A DNA stretch of 64,000 nucleotides, taken from Pseudopyrenochaeta lycopersici (Eukaryota > Ascomycota > Dothideomycetes > Pleosporales > Pseudopyrenochaetaceae). Positions 1-10,667 of the stretch are shown here, piece by piece. The position numbers were made by a program, and so were the translations under genes. The stretch spans positions 1-64,000 of the forward strand of contig NHZP01000080.1 of assembly GCA_003313425.1 (NCBI GenBank), given 5' to 3'. Within the stretch, counting starts at the first letter, position 1, and each line of letters begins with the position of its first letter. The notes under the pieces are model-generated. The model was not told the DNA's origin, searched no databases, and saw nothing but the letters and a program-made list of their open reading frames with translations.

Positions 1-449
1 AGAAGTCCTCTAGTCATAATAGAGCGTGATTTTAATGCTCCAAAGTATGGGTACTCCGCCAAAAGTTATATCAAGGCCTTGACCAAAGGAATTCTGCCAT
101 CTTGGTGTCGTTGTCGGCTTTTTATGCAAGATAACGCGCGCATACACACAGCTGCAGCAACGCGTGAGTTCCTGCGCGAGCACCACATCACCACCATCAA
201 ATGGCCAGCATACTCACCTGATCTCAACCCAATTAAGCACCTCTAGTAGTACCTAAAGAAGCGCATATACAAATTCTATCCACAGTATAACAATTACAGC
301 CAAGCTATAGAAGAGTGGGATGGCTTTTGCAGTGCATTAAAAGAGTGCTGGCGGCGCATCCAGCGAAGCTAATCAAGCGCCTCATCTTAAGCATGCGACA
401 ACGAATTGCTGCATGTAAAAAGGCGCGAGGATGGCAAACGAAATATTGA
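1..449 (+). pseudogene. Tc1 transposase, C-terminal half, inactivated
   Basis: This encodes the end of a DD34E transposase: the second catalytic Asp (FMQDNARIH) and the PDLNPI block are readable. Against the 39957 copy, two adjacent Trp codons after the catalytic Glu (HLWW) have become TAG TAG at about 246-251, and the catalytic Glu codon itself (PIEH, GAG) has become AAG. All are G-to-A, that is CpA to TpA on the opposite strand. One base is also missing near 359-362, shifting the last 30 codons. The copy cannot make transposase. Confidence 0.9.
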
Positions 450-588
450 TCATCTATGCAACTTGTGACCCAAAGAAAATGAATTATATAATATTTTGGC
501 TGAGATACATGGTGTTGAAGTTTAGGGTACATGTGTCTGAGAGGGTGGCTCGTGCTGTGCGCGGGCGGAAACTTTTGCGGGGTCACTG
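1..588 (+). mobile_element. Tc1-type element, copy A (3' part, runs off left edge)
   Basis: The sequence aligns base for base with the 3' half of the complete Tc1 copy at 39957-41306. It ends in the same terminal inverted repeat (CTTTTGCGGGGTCACTG), followed by a TA at 589-590, the expected target dinucleotide. The left part of the element is outside the window. Compared with the 39957 copy it carries many G-to-A changes that read as C-to-T at CpA on the other strand, the RIP signature. It sits inside an LTR-like sequence. Confidence 0.9.
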
Positions 589-590
589 TA

Positions 591-624
591 TGTAGTACTT
601 CTGAGCTTCTCTTTATATCTGACA
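591..624. repeat. LTR-like end fragment
   Basis: About 34 bp starting TGTAGTACTTCTGAG and ending ATCTGACA are nearly the same as 42292-42326, which ends ATCTAACA. The reverse complement starts TGTCAGATATAAA, which looks like the start of a retrotransposon LTR with a TATA-like stretch. The Tc1 copy A lies directly against it. No reverse transcriptase coding is seen here, so the class is inferred. Confidence 0.4.
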
Positions 625-2809
625 AGATCACTCTACGTCTTTCAAATGCTCACTGTCTACGAGTCACGTCTGGTGTTTATCAGTAGCTAGTATCCTCATG
701 CGCACTTCAAGGTCTTACATGGAGATATTACAAACAGCCTTAATGGTGTGTTTACAAAAATACCGTTGTGACGTTTCTTGAGCCATTTTGCGGAGTTTTT
801 TTTTCGCACGTTTAAATCATAAACAACCCCACCAAGCGCGACATCTATTGGGCATTTATGGATTGCGGTATTGACTCAAATCTACCGTCAGATCTTGCGA
901 GGTACACTGACCACATTATTTGAACACCACGCTCAAGAGCACCTTTTCAGGTCTTGTTCTCAGCAACACATCCATACTCAATCAAAAGAGCAGCGACCTC
1001 CAGCAGCTCTTCTACAGCCTTTTGCTCATTGGCAAGTGTTTCTTTCAGACTGGAGAGACGTGAGACAGTAGCCCTTATAAACACGTCACGAGCGTCCTCC
1101 ACTCTTCTTGGGGTCGTGTTATGCGCGCCCATGCTCACTACCTCAGGATGGTCTTTGAAGGGGTTTGGGGTATTTGACACACTGGAATAGACCGAGTAGG
1201 ATGACGCCACACTGGTTTGACACATCTCCGTGAAATTGGAAGTGACACCATACGGAAGATTGGATGAGGTCCACATAGGTTGGACGTTTTCAGCAGAACC
1301 TTTCAATCGGTGAGGTGTGGTGGCATGCTGAATGTGCGATTGCTGCCGTAGAACCCAGAGGAGTACTGGAAAGGATTTTCGGAAGCCAGGCTTGGGTCAA
1401 GTGGAAACTGTAGTGGGGACAGGAAGGACATTGGCTGGGGTGACGGTCGTGGCGGGACCGAGCAATCCACGCGCAAGTTCGGCTTGTCGCACGACATTCT
1501 CGTTCGCTTCCTTTCGGGTAAGCTCGTATGCTGCAACGGAGAAAGCAAGTGTTTTTCTCTGAGTGTTTCGAAATCCATCGATGTATTGCTAGCACAGGAA
1601 ACCGCCAAATAGTGCAGGTTGTAGGTTTGCGAGGTGTGAAACGGCTTCCCAAGTCTGACTGAAAACGGGAAGCGCTTCAGAAAGAACAGGTCAGTTCAAT
1701 TGGTGGTATTTGTAGTATTGCATGTAGATACATACTCTTGCATCCGCGCGGACAGAGACAGCATCAGCCACGCAGTGTGCTACTCGACGTCAAATCAGCT
1801 AGATCATTCGTTCGGACCATATTGCCACCATGACAGGCCCTAATGCTATGGTACCATGTCGGTCGCTTACTATCGATGACGAAATTTGTAGACCATGGAA
1901 CGGAGCCTCGCATGATGATCGTGTAGCATTACCTAGAACTAGATTCTTCAAAAAATCACGGCAAATTGGTTTTGGTATGATTACGGTGTCTTTCTTCATT
2001 GCTTTGTGTGATATCACATTGTATATAGCTTACCAGACATCGATGCTATTTGTATGCGTGTAGTGTACCGCCGCTTTTTGCTACAATCAGCGACAAGCAT
2101 TTTGTGTGCATAGCAAACACAGATGCAAGAAATACTTGGAGGCGTGTTTTGTCAGAGATCGCAGAGTCGTCGCAGGGACTAGGATGGCTAGGCACATTGG
2201 TGGTTCCACACACAACCGATCGCTTTGAGGCAGTGACAACGTTGAAACAAGGCCAATGCTTCTGAAATCTAAAGGCACAAGTGGCACAGGACCACACACT
2301 GACTTCTTGCTCTTGAGACTGATTCTCGATATGCTGGTTGCATGGCAGATATCACAAGCTGCATAGTCATTGTTCTATGTGTCTTCGAATATCTAACGTC
2401 TGTCGAAGGCCGAAATGGTAGAGTGGTGTGTACGAGCTGGAGCAAGCTGGGAATATTGGCGCAACAGCCAACTTCATTGGAAAGATTGGACAGACTTAAC
2501 GTATGGGCCCTATGAAGATCAGGAACTGCAGAACTTTACGTCTACACTCTCCCGATCATTCCGACTTTGCGACCTGTATACATCGGCTGGTGATCTGAAT
2601 TATGCATCGATGAGGTTCTATATTCTTCTAGCGTATCTTCCGAGGAGATATGCTGATACCGTCAATCGATAACTGAATATGACACCTGTCCGCAAAGTCG
2701 CGATCGAATTGCGTTAATGGATCACTTATGCGATTATGTGTAAGCAAGGTGGCACAAGTATTGGGCTTCGATGACCGTGTGCGTTCCATATGCGTAGGTA
2801 CAAATATGT
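625..2809. other. No firm gene; possible decayed coding at 947-1608 (-) and 1830-2672 (+)
   Basis: On the minus strand, 1608-947 reads as a Pro/Ser-rich stretch followed by a predicted coiled coil (RLSSLKETLANEQKAVEELL), but the two parts are in different frames. On the plus strand, 1830-2063 gives a 77-residue frame with one membrane segment (FGMITVSFFIALCDITLYIA). Two further open stretches, to 2265 and at 2415-2672 (contains SWEYWRNSQLHWKDW), lie in shifted frames. They could be exons of one gene, but I could not find splice sites that join them convincingly. Function unknown. Confidence 0.25.
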
Positions 2810-2811
2810 TA

Positions 2812-4160
2812 CAGTGACCCCGCAAAAGTTTCCGTTGCGCACGCACGAGCCACCCTCACAAGCACATGTACACCAAACTTCAACACCATGGATCTCAGCC
2901 AAAACATTATATAATTATTATTTTTTGAGTCACAGGTTGCTCAGATGGTCAGTATCTCGTTTGCCATCCTTGCGCCTTTGTGCATGCAGCGATTCGTCGT
3001 CGCATACTCAAGATGAGGCTCTTGATGAGCCTGGCTGGGATGCGCCGCCAGCACTCTTTTAATGCACTACAAAAGCCATCCCACTCTTCTATAGCTTGGC
3101 TGTAATTAGTATATTGTGGATATAATTTATACATGCGCTTCTTTAGGTACCACCAGAGGTGCTCAATTGGGTTAAGATCAGGTGAGTATGCTGGCCATTT
3201 GATAGTGGTGATGTAGTCCTCGCGAAGGAACTCACGCGTTGCGGCTGCTGTGTGTATGCGCGCGTTATCCTGCATAAAAAGCTGAGAACGACGCCAAGAA
3301 GGTAGAAGTCCTTTAGTCAAGGCCTTAATGTAACTTTTGGCGGAGTACCCTTGCTTTTTTGCATCAAAATCACGCTCCATTATGACCAGAGGACTTCTTC
3401 TAGCATGCCCGCGTTCATCCAACCATATTGAGCCCTATACCATTTGTGCAACCTTTTTACCGCAGCCATAGGTTTGCAGCATTATTGCCTTCCATTTCTC
3501 ATCTAGTTTTCGAAAAACCCACTCCTGGTTTTGCCCTGAGCCCTTCTGAACTAGGCACTCATCTGAGAATTTGACCGTGCGCCGATGCCACGGGAATTGA
3601 GAGTACTCCTTGCAGAACTTGAGGCGCCTCAACGCACGCGAGCGATTAAGCTTAGGACGTTTTTTACAAGGTCGATTGGTGAGGCCTTGTCTTTTAAGGA
3701 ATCGTGCTAATGTGTCATTGCTGGGTGGCTTCGAAGAGGTGCCATCTGGATTCACAACCACTGCCACTTCAGCTAGCTCTTTGTACTTAATTTTTGGCTG
3801 CGCGCGTGCTTTGCGATAGATAATCTTCTTTTGATGAAGGGATAGTATAGGCGGTCGACCGCTGCGAGGTTTATCTGCAGTTGTACCTGTTTGTTGATAT
3901 TTTTTCCTCAGGTCGCGTATGGCGCTTTCGCTTCGGCGATACGCGTTAGCAACTTGAGCAACTGTAGAACCACCATGCAGCATCCCAATAATTTGATCCC
4001 GCTGCTGGACAGTTAAATTAGGACCTCTGCGCACATTTTGGTCTATTTCTTGTAAAATTCGGCGTTGTGGTGGCATAGTTATGATACATGAAAGTTGAGA
4101 AGGAGATGTTGTGAGGGAACGCGTCGCGCTTGTGCAACGGAAACTTTTGCGGGGTCACTG
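2812..4160 (-). mobile_element. Tc1-type element, copy B (full length)
   Basis: A 1,349-bp element with terminal inverted repeats CAGTGACCCCGCAAAAG at 2812 and its complement ending at 4160. It is flanked by TA at 2810-2811 and 4161-4162, the target duplication of Tc1/mariner elements. The transposase frame fills most of it on the minus strand. It is about 90% or more similar to copies A and C by eye. Confidence 0.95.
2949..4076 (-). pseudogene. Tc1 transposase (DD34E) with one in-frame TAG
   Basis: Starts at the ATG at 4076 (MPPQRRILQEIDQN) and runs to 2949, 374 codons plus an internal stop. The N-terminal third has paired helix-turn-helix character (GSTVAQVANAYRRS), with a GRPP linker typical of Tc1. 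The catalytic residues are Asp in KFSDECLV, Asp in FMQDNARIH, and Glu in PDLNPIEHLWW, with 34 residues between the last two. A single TAG at 3435-3437 falls where family members usually have Trp (MVWG). Copy C carries the same stop. The frame is otherwise open on both sides, so only this codon blocks a full protein. Confidence 0.9.
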
Positions 4161-4389
4161 TATCTAGGCTCTGAATAGTTGGACGCATCAGTCATGCCTA
4201 CAGAATAGCCACGGAACGCAGTCCTAGGCTTATAGTATAATACGAAGATTGTGGATCGGTTTCATGTGACAGGTTGCCTAGACACTAAGCCTTTCGTTCC
4301 CTAGCTCCTGTTCGAAGCCAGAGCCGTTTCAAACTTGGAGCAGCTTCGCTAACCACCCTCTTACCTGCATCGGCCTGATACATTACGCC

Positions 4390-5236
4390 TCAAGCCTTGC
4401 CAGACAACTCTGGACGTGATCGCTTCCTGGCTTTTAAGCATTTCCTCCGTACATTTGTTCGACGCCAGCCATTCGCAATAGCCGTACGACTGACCCTAGA
4501 TAGTGATGCAATTTCATCCTCGGCTCGCAGATGAGAGCCCCGCCCCATCCCCTGTTTGCGAGGCATCTTCCTGCCCGTAACCCCAGCATTCTGTTTCGGC
4601 CCATCTTTGTCTACATTGCGGGTTGTAAGGTTCGCTAAAGCTGTATTTGCTCGCGGAACGTCCTTGACTTGGCTATCCGTGATATCGTAGATCTCTTCGT
4701 CTGAGCTGGCGCTGGGCTGGCTTGGGCTGGCAAGAAGCGGCTCGAAATCCAGATCTCCCAGCAAAGCATACTCGTTAGCAACGGGGCCATCTTGGCGATG
4801 TGCCTGGTCCGTTGCAGCATAGCTAGCCCAAGACCCAAAAGACGAACACGATGTTCCTGAAAGTTTAGGCCAGGTGGCAGGAGCAGAAAAGCATAGCTGA
4901 CAGGCTTGAGTAGAGTCAGCAGGTGTCTGATGCGAGTTATGAAATCAACGTACTAGCTGCATCGGGAGGTGCAGAGACTGTAGGAGAAGGATAGTCTCGC
5001 GCGGAATGCAGATTGACGCATTGGGCCATATGCTCATGGTCTAGCAGCTTCCCATACAGATCGGGATACAGAGATTCAGGCCATAGCGATGCACAATCGG
5101 CTTTCGTTGTATCGGGGCTCAATGGAAGTACAGGTGCTTGATCCTGGAGGGTCCATAGATACTCTTCCACGTAAGAGATATCCTCTGTAAAGAGCATATC
5201 GGTTTTGTGCCGTGACCATGGCACATCTGCATCCAT
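4390..5236 (-). CDS. Hypothetical two-exon protein, 249 residues
   Basis: Exon 1 is 5236-4954 and exon 2 is 4856-4390. The intron of 97 nt (4953-4857) starts GTACGT, has a GCTGAC branch-like site and ends TTTCAG, and joins the exons in frame (phase 1). I chose the ATG at 5236; an earlier start is possible. The N-terminal half is acidic and aromatic (SYVEEYLWTLQDQ), the middle is Ser/Glu-rich (ASSDEEIYDITDSQ), and the last 55 residues are strongly basic (MPRKQGMGRGSH, RRTNVRRKCLKARKRSR), suggesting nuclear location or nucleic-acid binding. I do not recognise the family. Confidence 0.5.
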
Positions 5237-7871
5237 TTCTCTCCTGTCCGCTACGCGGCAAGGTCATCGGATGCAACTTCCTGTGATAGACGGCGCACTG
5301 CTCCTTCTTAACTGCGCTTGGAAACAGACGTGCTCCGACGCCTGCGCAGTACGTGGAAGCAAAATCAGCGGTGAAATCGCTCCGAGCTACTGCCATGGAT
5401 CTGGTGCTGCGTTGATGTGCTCCCTTGTTCTAGGGCATTGACGATCTCAGCCGTCATCACTATAGCATCCCATTACGGCTGCATGACATAAATCCAGAAG
5501 TCAGCTAAAAAGCAAGAACGCACGGGATTTGATCCTATAAGGTCTTTGATTGCATACTGACAAGTGTCTGCTGCAACACCTCTCTCATGGCGGGTAAAAA
5601 GGATCTTCTGCGCAACGTCTTGGTAAGGCCCACGATACTCCTTCAATTTGCTGGAAGTCTCTTACACTCGCTCTCAGCGTACTGCTGCAATCATGAGAAG
5701 ACTATCGAGGTCCAAGACACAGGATCCAGTGTCCCGCGAAAAGGTCTGTCTGCATCCGGCAGTCCCTGCAAAATTTTGCTGTACTGGAGCTGATCGACTA
5801 CGCCGCAGAATATCCAAGATTTATGCACTGTATTAGCGACAGTACTTTGCAGAAAGCAGAGCCGTGACGTGAGCATTGTCCGTCGCCGTAATCGGCTCCA
5901 AAGCATCCGTCGCCATCTGGCACAAGGTAAGCACCCTGATTTGGAAGGAGCCACTGTCAATCATGCTTACAAGTGGCAAGCGCACAGTGAAGTCCAAGTA
6001 AAGCGAAGCGACAGAATTCGGTCTCGTCGCGGGCCAAAGCCCTCGCCTGTAGCAACAACAGCGTCACCGCGACGGCTTTCCCATATTGACGTGGCTGCTC
6101 TTAGCTCTGAGTCTCAGGCCAAAACAGAACAAGAGCAACAATATGCATCACCTTTAGATCATGAACAAGGTGAAATAGATGGCGCGACTGCATTGTATCC
6201 AGGAAGGAAGAGTGAAATTTCGTCTAAGGCCCGAGTGAGAAGCAGGCAACGGCTTCTGTGGATGATGAGGATGATGACTGCGGTATCCGCAGCATTGGGT
6301 TATCTGAGCAAGCGGCCTGCGTGATCGTTGGTTTACTCTGACTGCATCTCTTCTATATACTCGAAGAATGGATTAGAAGGATGTTCAGCGGTCAACTACA
6401 GGAAATTATCGCTGTTGCTGAAATATCAAGTAAACGCAGTAAACAAGAATGCGCTCACTACCTAGCTGTTGCTACATTGTACACAGGTGTTTTGCTCTGC
6501 AGCCTCTCAGCAGCAGAGACAGAACATTTCTAATAAGTCTGCTTATTCTATAGTGCTCGAAATCTAAACTTAGGATCCATCGGTTGATGTTAGGAGCTAG
6601 TACAAGCGTCGAGATGCTTACACTAGCGAACGAACATCCGCTCTGTGATGTTCACCCCCGGTGATTGCACAGCGCAAGGTCACAGGTTATGTAGCTTGTA
6701 GCTAGTTAATCAGCTGGACAACCTGCATCGAAGGTGAGAAAATATGTGAAAGGATATGACAAGTGGACGAAAAACCATCGAGGCTAATGATAAAGACGGT
6801 AGGCAGTATTCCTGTCAGCTGCAATGATGCAAGAAAAGGTCACAAGTGATTTGGTGCCGGAAGTGGCGCAAGATGCGGACGGTTGTTTCTACATGCCTAG
6901 GATATCAAGGTTGGGTTGACTGGTTGACGTCTGGGCGGATGGATTAGATTGCTCATGGTCGGACTCCGTATGTCGCATCGTCTCTCGGACTACTTATATA
7001 AGCTGCATCGTTGCTTTAGCTGCTATCAAGGTGCAATTAATTTGGTTGCAACAGTGCGTCGAGTGTCGCGAATGCTTCTCGGGCTGGTATTTTAGAGCGA
7101 TGAATGGACTTAAGGGTCAGCATACACAAGATTGCGCAGGTCACTGCCTAGGATCTGACGACTAAGGATAGTTCGGGGCACGTTAGCTGGAGGACGATTC
7201 TCTGAAGGACGCATGCATTTCTGCCATAATTAGGAGCAAACCTGTACCGCAGGGGGCTTGGTCATTTTCATTTATGCTGACACATTGATTTCTGTCAGCG
7301 CACTCATTGTCACAGTCAGACGATGCGAAGTACGACTGTCTGGTATTTGGTCAAGCACATTTCTCTATCCTGGAGCGGAGTGGAGGATGCAGCATCTTCG
7401 CGCCTGTCGAGGTGTCGGCTGTCGTATTCCTAGCTGGAATATTATGTTGGTGTGATGTACCGCAAATATCCGCCAGCTATCGATCACAAGATAGTAGTTT
7501 TACAAGCAGCACTTTGCACATCCAGTATCACCTTTCGTACAATCAAAGAATTCTGTCAAGAGTGGGCTACTCAGCGCTTGCGCACAGCCAGGCTGCAAGC
7601 ACTTACGGCTTCAACCCGTCGACCGTAAGCATGGAATCCTGGTGCGAGACATCACATCTGGGAGCATGCAATGGGGGGAGAGCGATTTTGCGAGATTCCG
7701 TAGGCGCATTTTCAAGCTGGCTCGTCTCCCGTGTGTTCCGAGCTCTCTTGTTTCTGCAAAGCCATTTATCGACCGCAAACCCCACAAAAGCTTGAGCACA
7801 TCTCTTTGGAACTCGGGCACTGCCCAAGGCGAGACGTTGATATCCCCAACTCGACCATCCTTTCAGCCCAG
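5237..7871. other. No firm gene; upstream region of the MFS gene
   Basis: Open frames exist (5869-6324 plus, 151 codons, basic and Ser-rich; 5587-5793 plus), but none shows a recognisable domain, a signal peptide or splice-supported extension. The last kilobase lies upstream of the MFS start at 7872 and probably contained its promoter. A TATATAAG stretch is at about 6993-7000. I see no transposon ends here. Confidence 0.3.
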
Positions 7872-7891
7872 ATGGAAGTGTCACTCGCCAT

Positions 7892-10667
7892 CAGACTTGT
7901 CGGCAATTCAATATTGATTGATAAGGGTGATATTGATATTGAATTGATATCCAGACCCAAGATTGATATTGAATTGATAATATTGCCAAGAATCACCCGA
8001 TTGGGACTAGCATATAGAATCTATGGTGTTTCAGACACTTTGGGCACCTATAGTCCGGAAAGCCCATTGTCATCGCTTTCTACTTCGGCTGTGATATTGC
8101 CAGGATCTTCTGCCGGTATGTAGAGTGTCTGGATAAGCCCGTTCTTATTCCAATTACCCAGAACCTCTGTCATCTCCACAATCCATGCTCCTAGCCTAGC
8201 TCTGTCCCATGAGATAGTTCTCCGTACGCCTGAGAAGACGCGCTCGGCTTCATCAGACATTGGAGGAATAGAAAGGATATCCATCGCCATTTGATGAAGC
8301 CGAGGGTATTCTAGTCGCTGCTCCTCTTTACACCACCACTCCAAAGGAGAGCAAGTGATCTTACAAGGCTTTGCGTTCACAAATTTCTCGAATTCATCCT
8401 CCTCTTCCTCCTCTTCCATAACGTCAAGCTCCGCCGCAAGCCTCTCAAATTTTGAGAGTTCTGGTTGTGAATTATCCGCCTCCTTCTGCGACTTTAGAAG
8501 AGGCAGATCCTTATAATTTGCCCAAATCTCTCTTGCGGTAGTAAGGGCCGGTTCTCTCCAGGAGGATACCCAATTGATATCAATATACTTGAGGCGGCGT
8601 CGGGGATGGAGGAGGAGGGCTGTGGTATAGGCAGGCGCTTCGTCAGAGGATTTGTAATACTTGTCAAGGACATACCACCCCATATTAATGGAGTTGACTA
8701 TATGGGAGTTGTTTTTATATTGAATCTACTTAAGATTAGCAGTATAAATAAGTTTTTTATCAGCAACATACCTTTGCTTCCTCGTAGTGTTTAAAGAGGA
8801 TATCCATTGTCCAGAGAGCTTGGTCAAGCGATGACCAGTTAGCTTCCTGTGTAAGTGTTGCTTGATTAAATGGCTGTAAGAATTCAAGAGTCATTGTAAG
8901 AGTCTCCCAATCTTCCGCAGAAAGAACAGCGCCACCAAGGGCTCTATGATGCTTTTGACAGAACTTATTCAAAGCATCCTGCTTCTCAACGGCCAATGCA
9001 ATCAACTTGTACCAGGAGTTCCAGCGTGTTGCGTTATCGATGCCCAGAAGCTTCCCAGCAAGTGCCTCCCACTCATCAGTCAATATAGTGGAGGAGCGAA
9101 TATAGACAGCGATACCATGGAGGCTCCCAAGCGCTCCATTGGACTGCCACCTAGCCTCGTTAAGGAGTCGCATTCTTTTGCCTTTCTTGTCGCCTCTCTT
9201 CTCACGAAGCTGCTCTTGCAATGCTTCAACCACAGTGATATCTGACTCCTCTTTTGCAGCCTCAATGGCAGCCTCAAGGGCTTCTACTGTAGTTGCAAAG
9301 AGGAAGGCATCAAGAGATAGATTGATTATATGACCGCTGCATCGAATCCGCCTCTTTTTTGCATTGAATAACACCCCAATTTTTGTAAGAGCATTTGCAA
9401 TAGCCCTACAACAAGTGTCGTTACTGGAAGCATTATCCCCAATAATATAGCCTGTCTTCTCCGTAACCTCATAGGCTTGTATTGTCTCGAGAATATGCCT
9501 TGCCATCGTCTCGCCGCTGTGAGAGAAGCGACACTGTGGGAGGGAGAGGAGAGCTTTGCGGAGGGTGTAGTCGTGTCCAACGAATTGCGCGCAGATGCCA
9601 AGGAATGATTTCCGGTTTGCCGATGACCAGAGATCGATAGAGTAGTGGATTTGAGACTTTGCCCTGTGTAGGCGCTCCTTAATGGTAGCGTAGTGTGTTT
9701 TAAAGCTTCGCTCAATGTGGACAGGTATAGTAGTGTGTGACTCGATAAGTAGGTTTTCGACCTCTGGATTAACTGCCATTAGGAGCGCTTGGTATTCTGG
9801 CCATTCAACACAGTTGAAAGGCAAGCGGCGGCGAGTAACAAGCTGGATTTGTGCCTCGTAGAAGGCGTCTTTGTTAAGCGCCTTCGTAAGAACCTCCTCC
9901 ACATCCTCGGTATTCTTCTCTACCTGCTTCTTTACCGACATTTGAAGGGCTGCTTGGAGAGAGACTTGCCGTACTTTCTTTCCCTTCGGCTCTTCAACAT
10001 CAACGTAGACTTGATGTAGATTCGCCATATGAGTCCTAGCGTTAGTGGTAATAGCAGTAGCCCAGGGTTTCCCATAGCCGTCACAGTCCTTACAATACAT
10101 CAGTGATTGCCCTGACTTATCGCGCATTGCCTCATCATTCTCTGGCTTCCGAAAGTGTGTCCATATATCAGCAGCACGCCTCTTTCTTGACTTTACGTCC
10201 TCACGGCTACGGTCAGGTCGATGTGGTTTGTCATTGAGGAAGCGCCATGGGCTAGGAGAGGCTCTGGAGGAAGGCGTAGTGGGTAGAGAGGGTGTGGATG
10301 AGGAGGAAGGAGGTCGGATAGGCCGACCTTGGGAGTTCTGGGAGGCCATAACGTTGTAGAATGGTTTATGGCGGTGGTTGTGGAGCATGCAGCAGAGAGA
10401 TAAACCGGTAGATACCCTGGGATTTGCACGCAAAAGGTGCAAAAAAGGAAAACGCGAAAGGACGCGAAAGGGCGCGGAAGAACACCAAAAAAGGCGAAAA
10501 AAGGCGAAAAAAGCAAAAAGGTGGTGAGAAGTGGGTGTGCACGTGCCCTTATCAATACTTATCAATATTGAATTGATAACGATATCCCATATTGATATTG
10601 CCTACTTGGATGAATATTGATATTGATTGATAAGAACATTGATAAGCACATATTGCCGACAAGTCTG
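7892..10667 (-). mobile_element. hAT element 1, intact, in the MFS gene
   Basis: A 2,776-bp element bounded by 16-bp perfect inverted repeats CAGACTTGTCGGCAAT and ATTGCCGACAAGTCTG. The 8-bp target duplication CTCGCCAT flanks it. Both subterminal regions are filled with copies of ATTGATATTGAATTGATA-like units in both orientations, likely transposase binding sites. The transposase gene on the minus strand is open. Confidence 0.95.
8048..10349 (-). CDS. hAT transposase (element 1), about 751 residues
   Basis: Exon 1 is 10349-8772 and exon 2 is 8725-8048, joined across a 46-nt intron (GTATGT to TAAGTAG). I chose the ATG at 10349 (MASQNSQGRP) because upstream codons are low-complexity Phe-rich leader sequence. 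A BED-like zinc finger (CKDCDGYG followed by ARTHMANLH) sits near residue 110. The RNase H-like core includes IHYSIDLWSSANRKS and GYIIGDNASSND, then RIRCSGHIINL. The C-terminal dimerisation block has PPMSDEAERVFSGVRRT. No internal stop, so the protein is probably functional and acts in the nucleus on its own element ends. Confidence 0.9.

Noticed and set aside
1303..1652. Minus-strand 100-120-codon frames as a transcription-factor gene
   Set aside because: Pro/Ser-rich composition and a weak coiled coil suggest coding, but the parts are in different frames, with no splice sites or DNA-binding domain.
4926..4953. A 27-nt intron in the gene at 4390-5236
   Set aside because: Too short for a fungal intron. 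A 97-nt intron using the same donor and the TTTCAG at 4857 keeps the frame and has a branch-like site.
10193..10555. Phe-rich leader frame before hAT transposase 1 as an extra coding exon
   Set aside because: The sequence is low-complexity (repeated AAAAAGGCG units on the plus strand) and differs from all other hAT N-termini here. It is better read as the untranslated leader.
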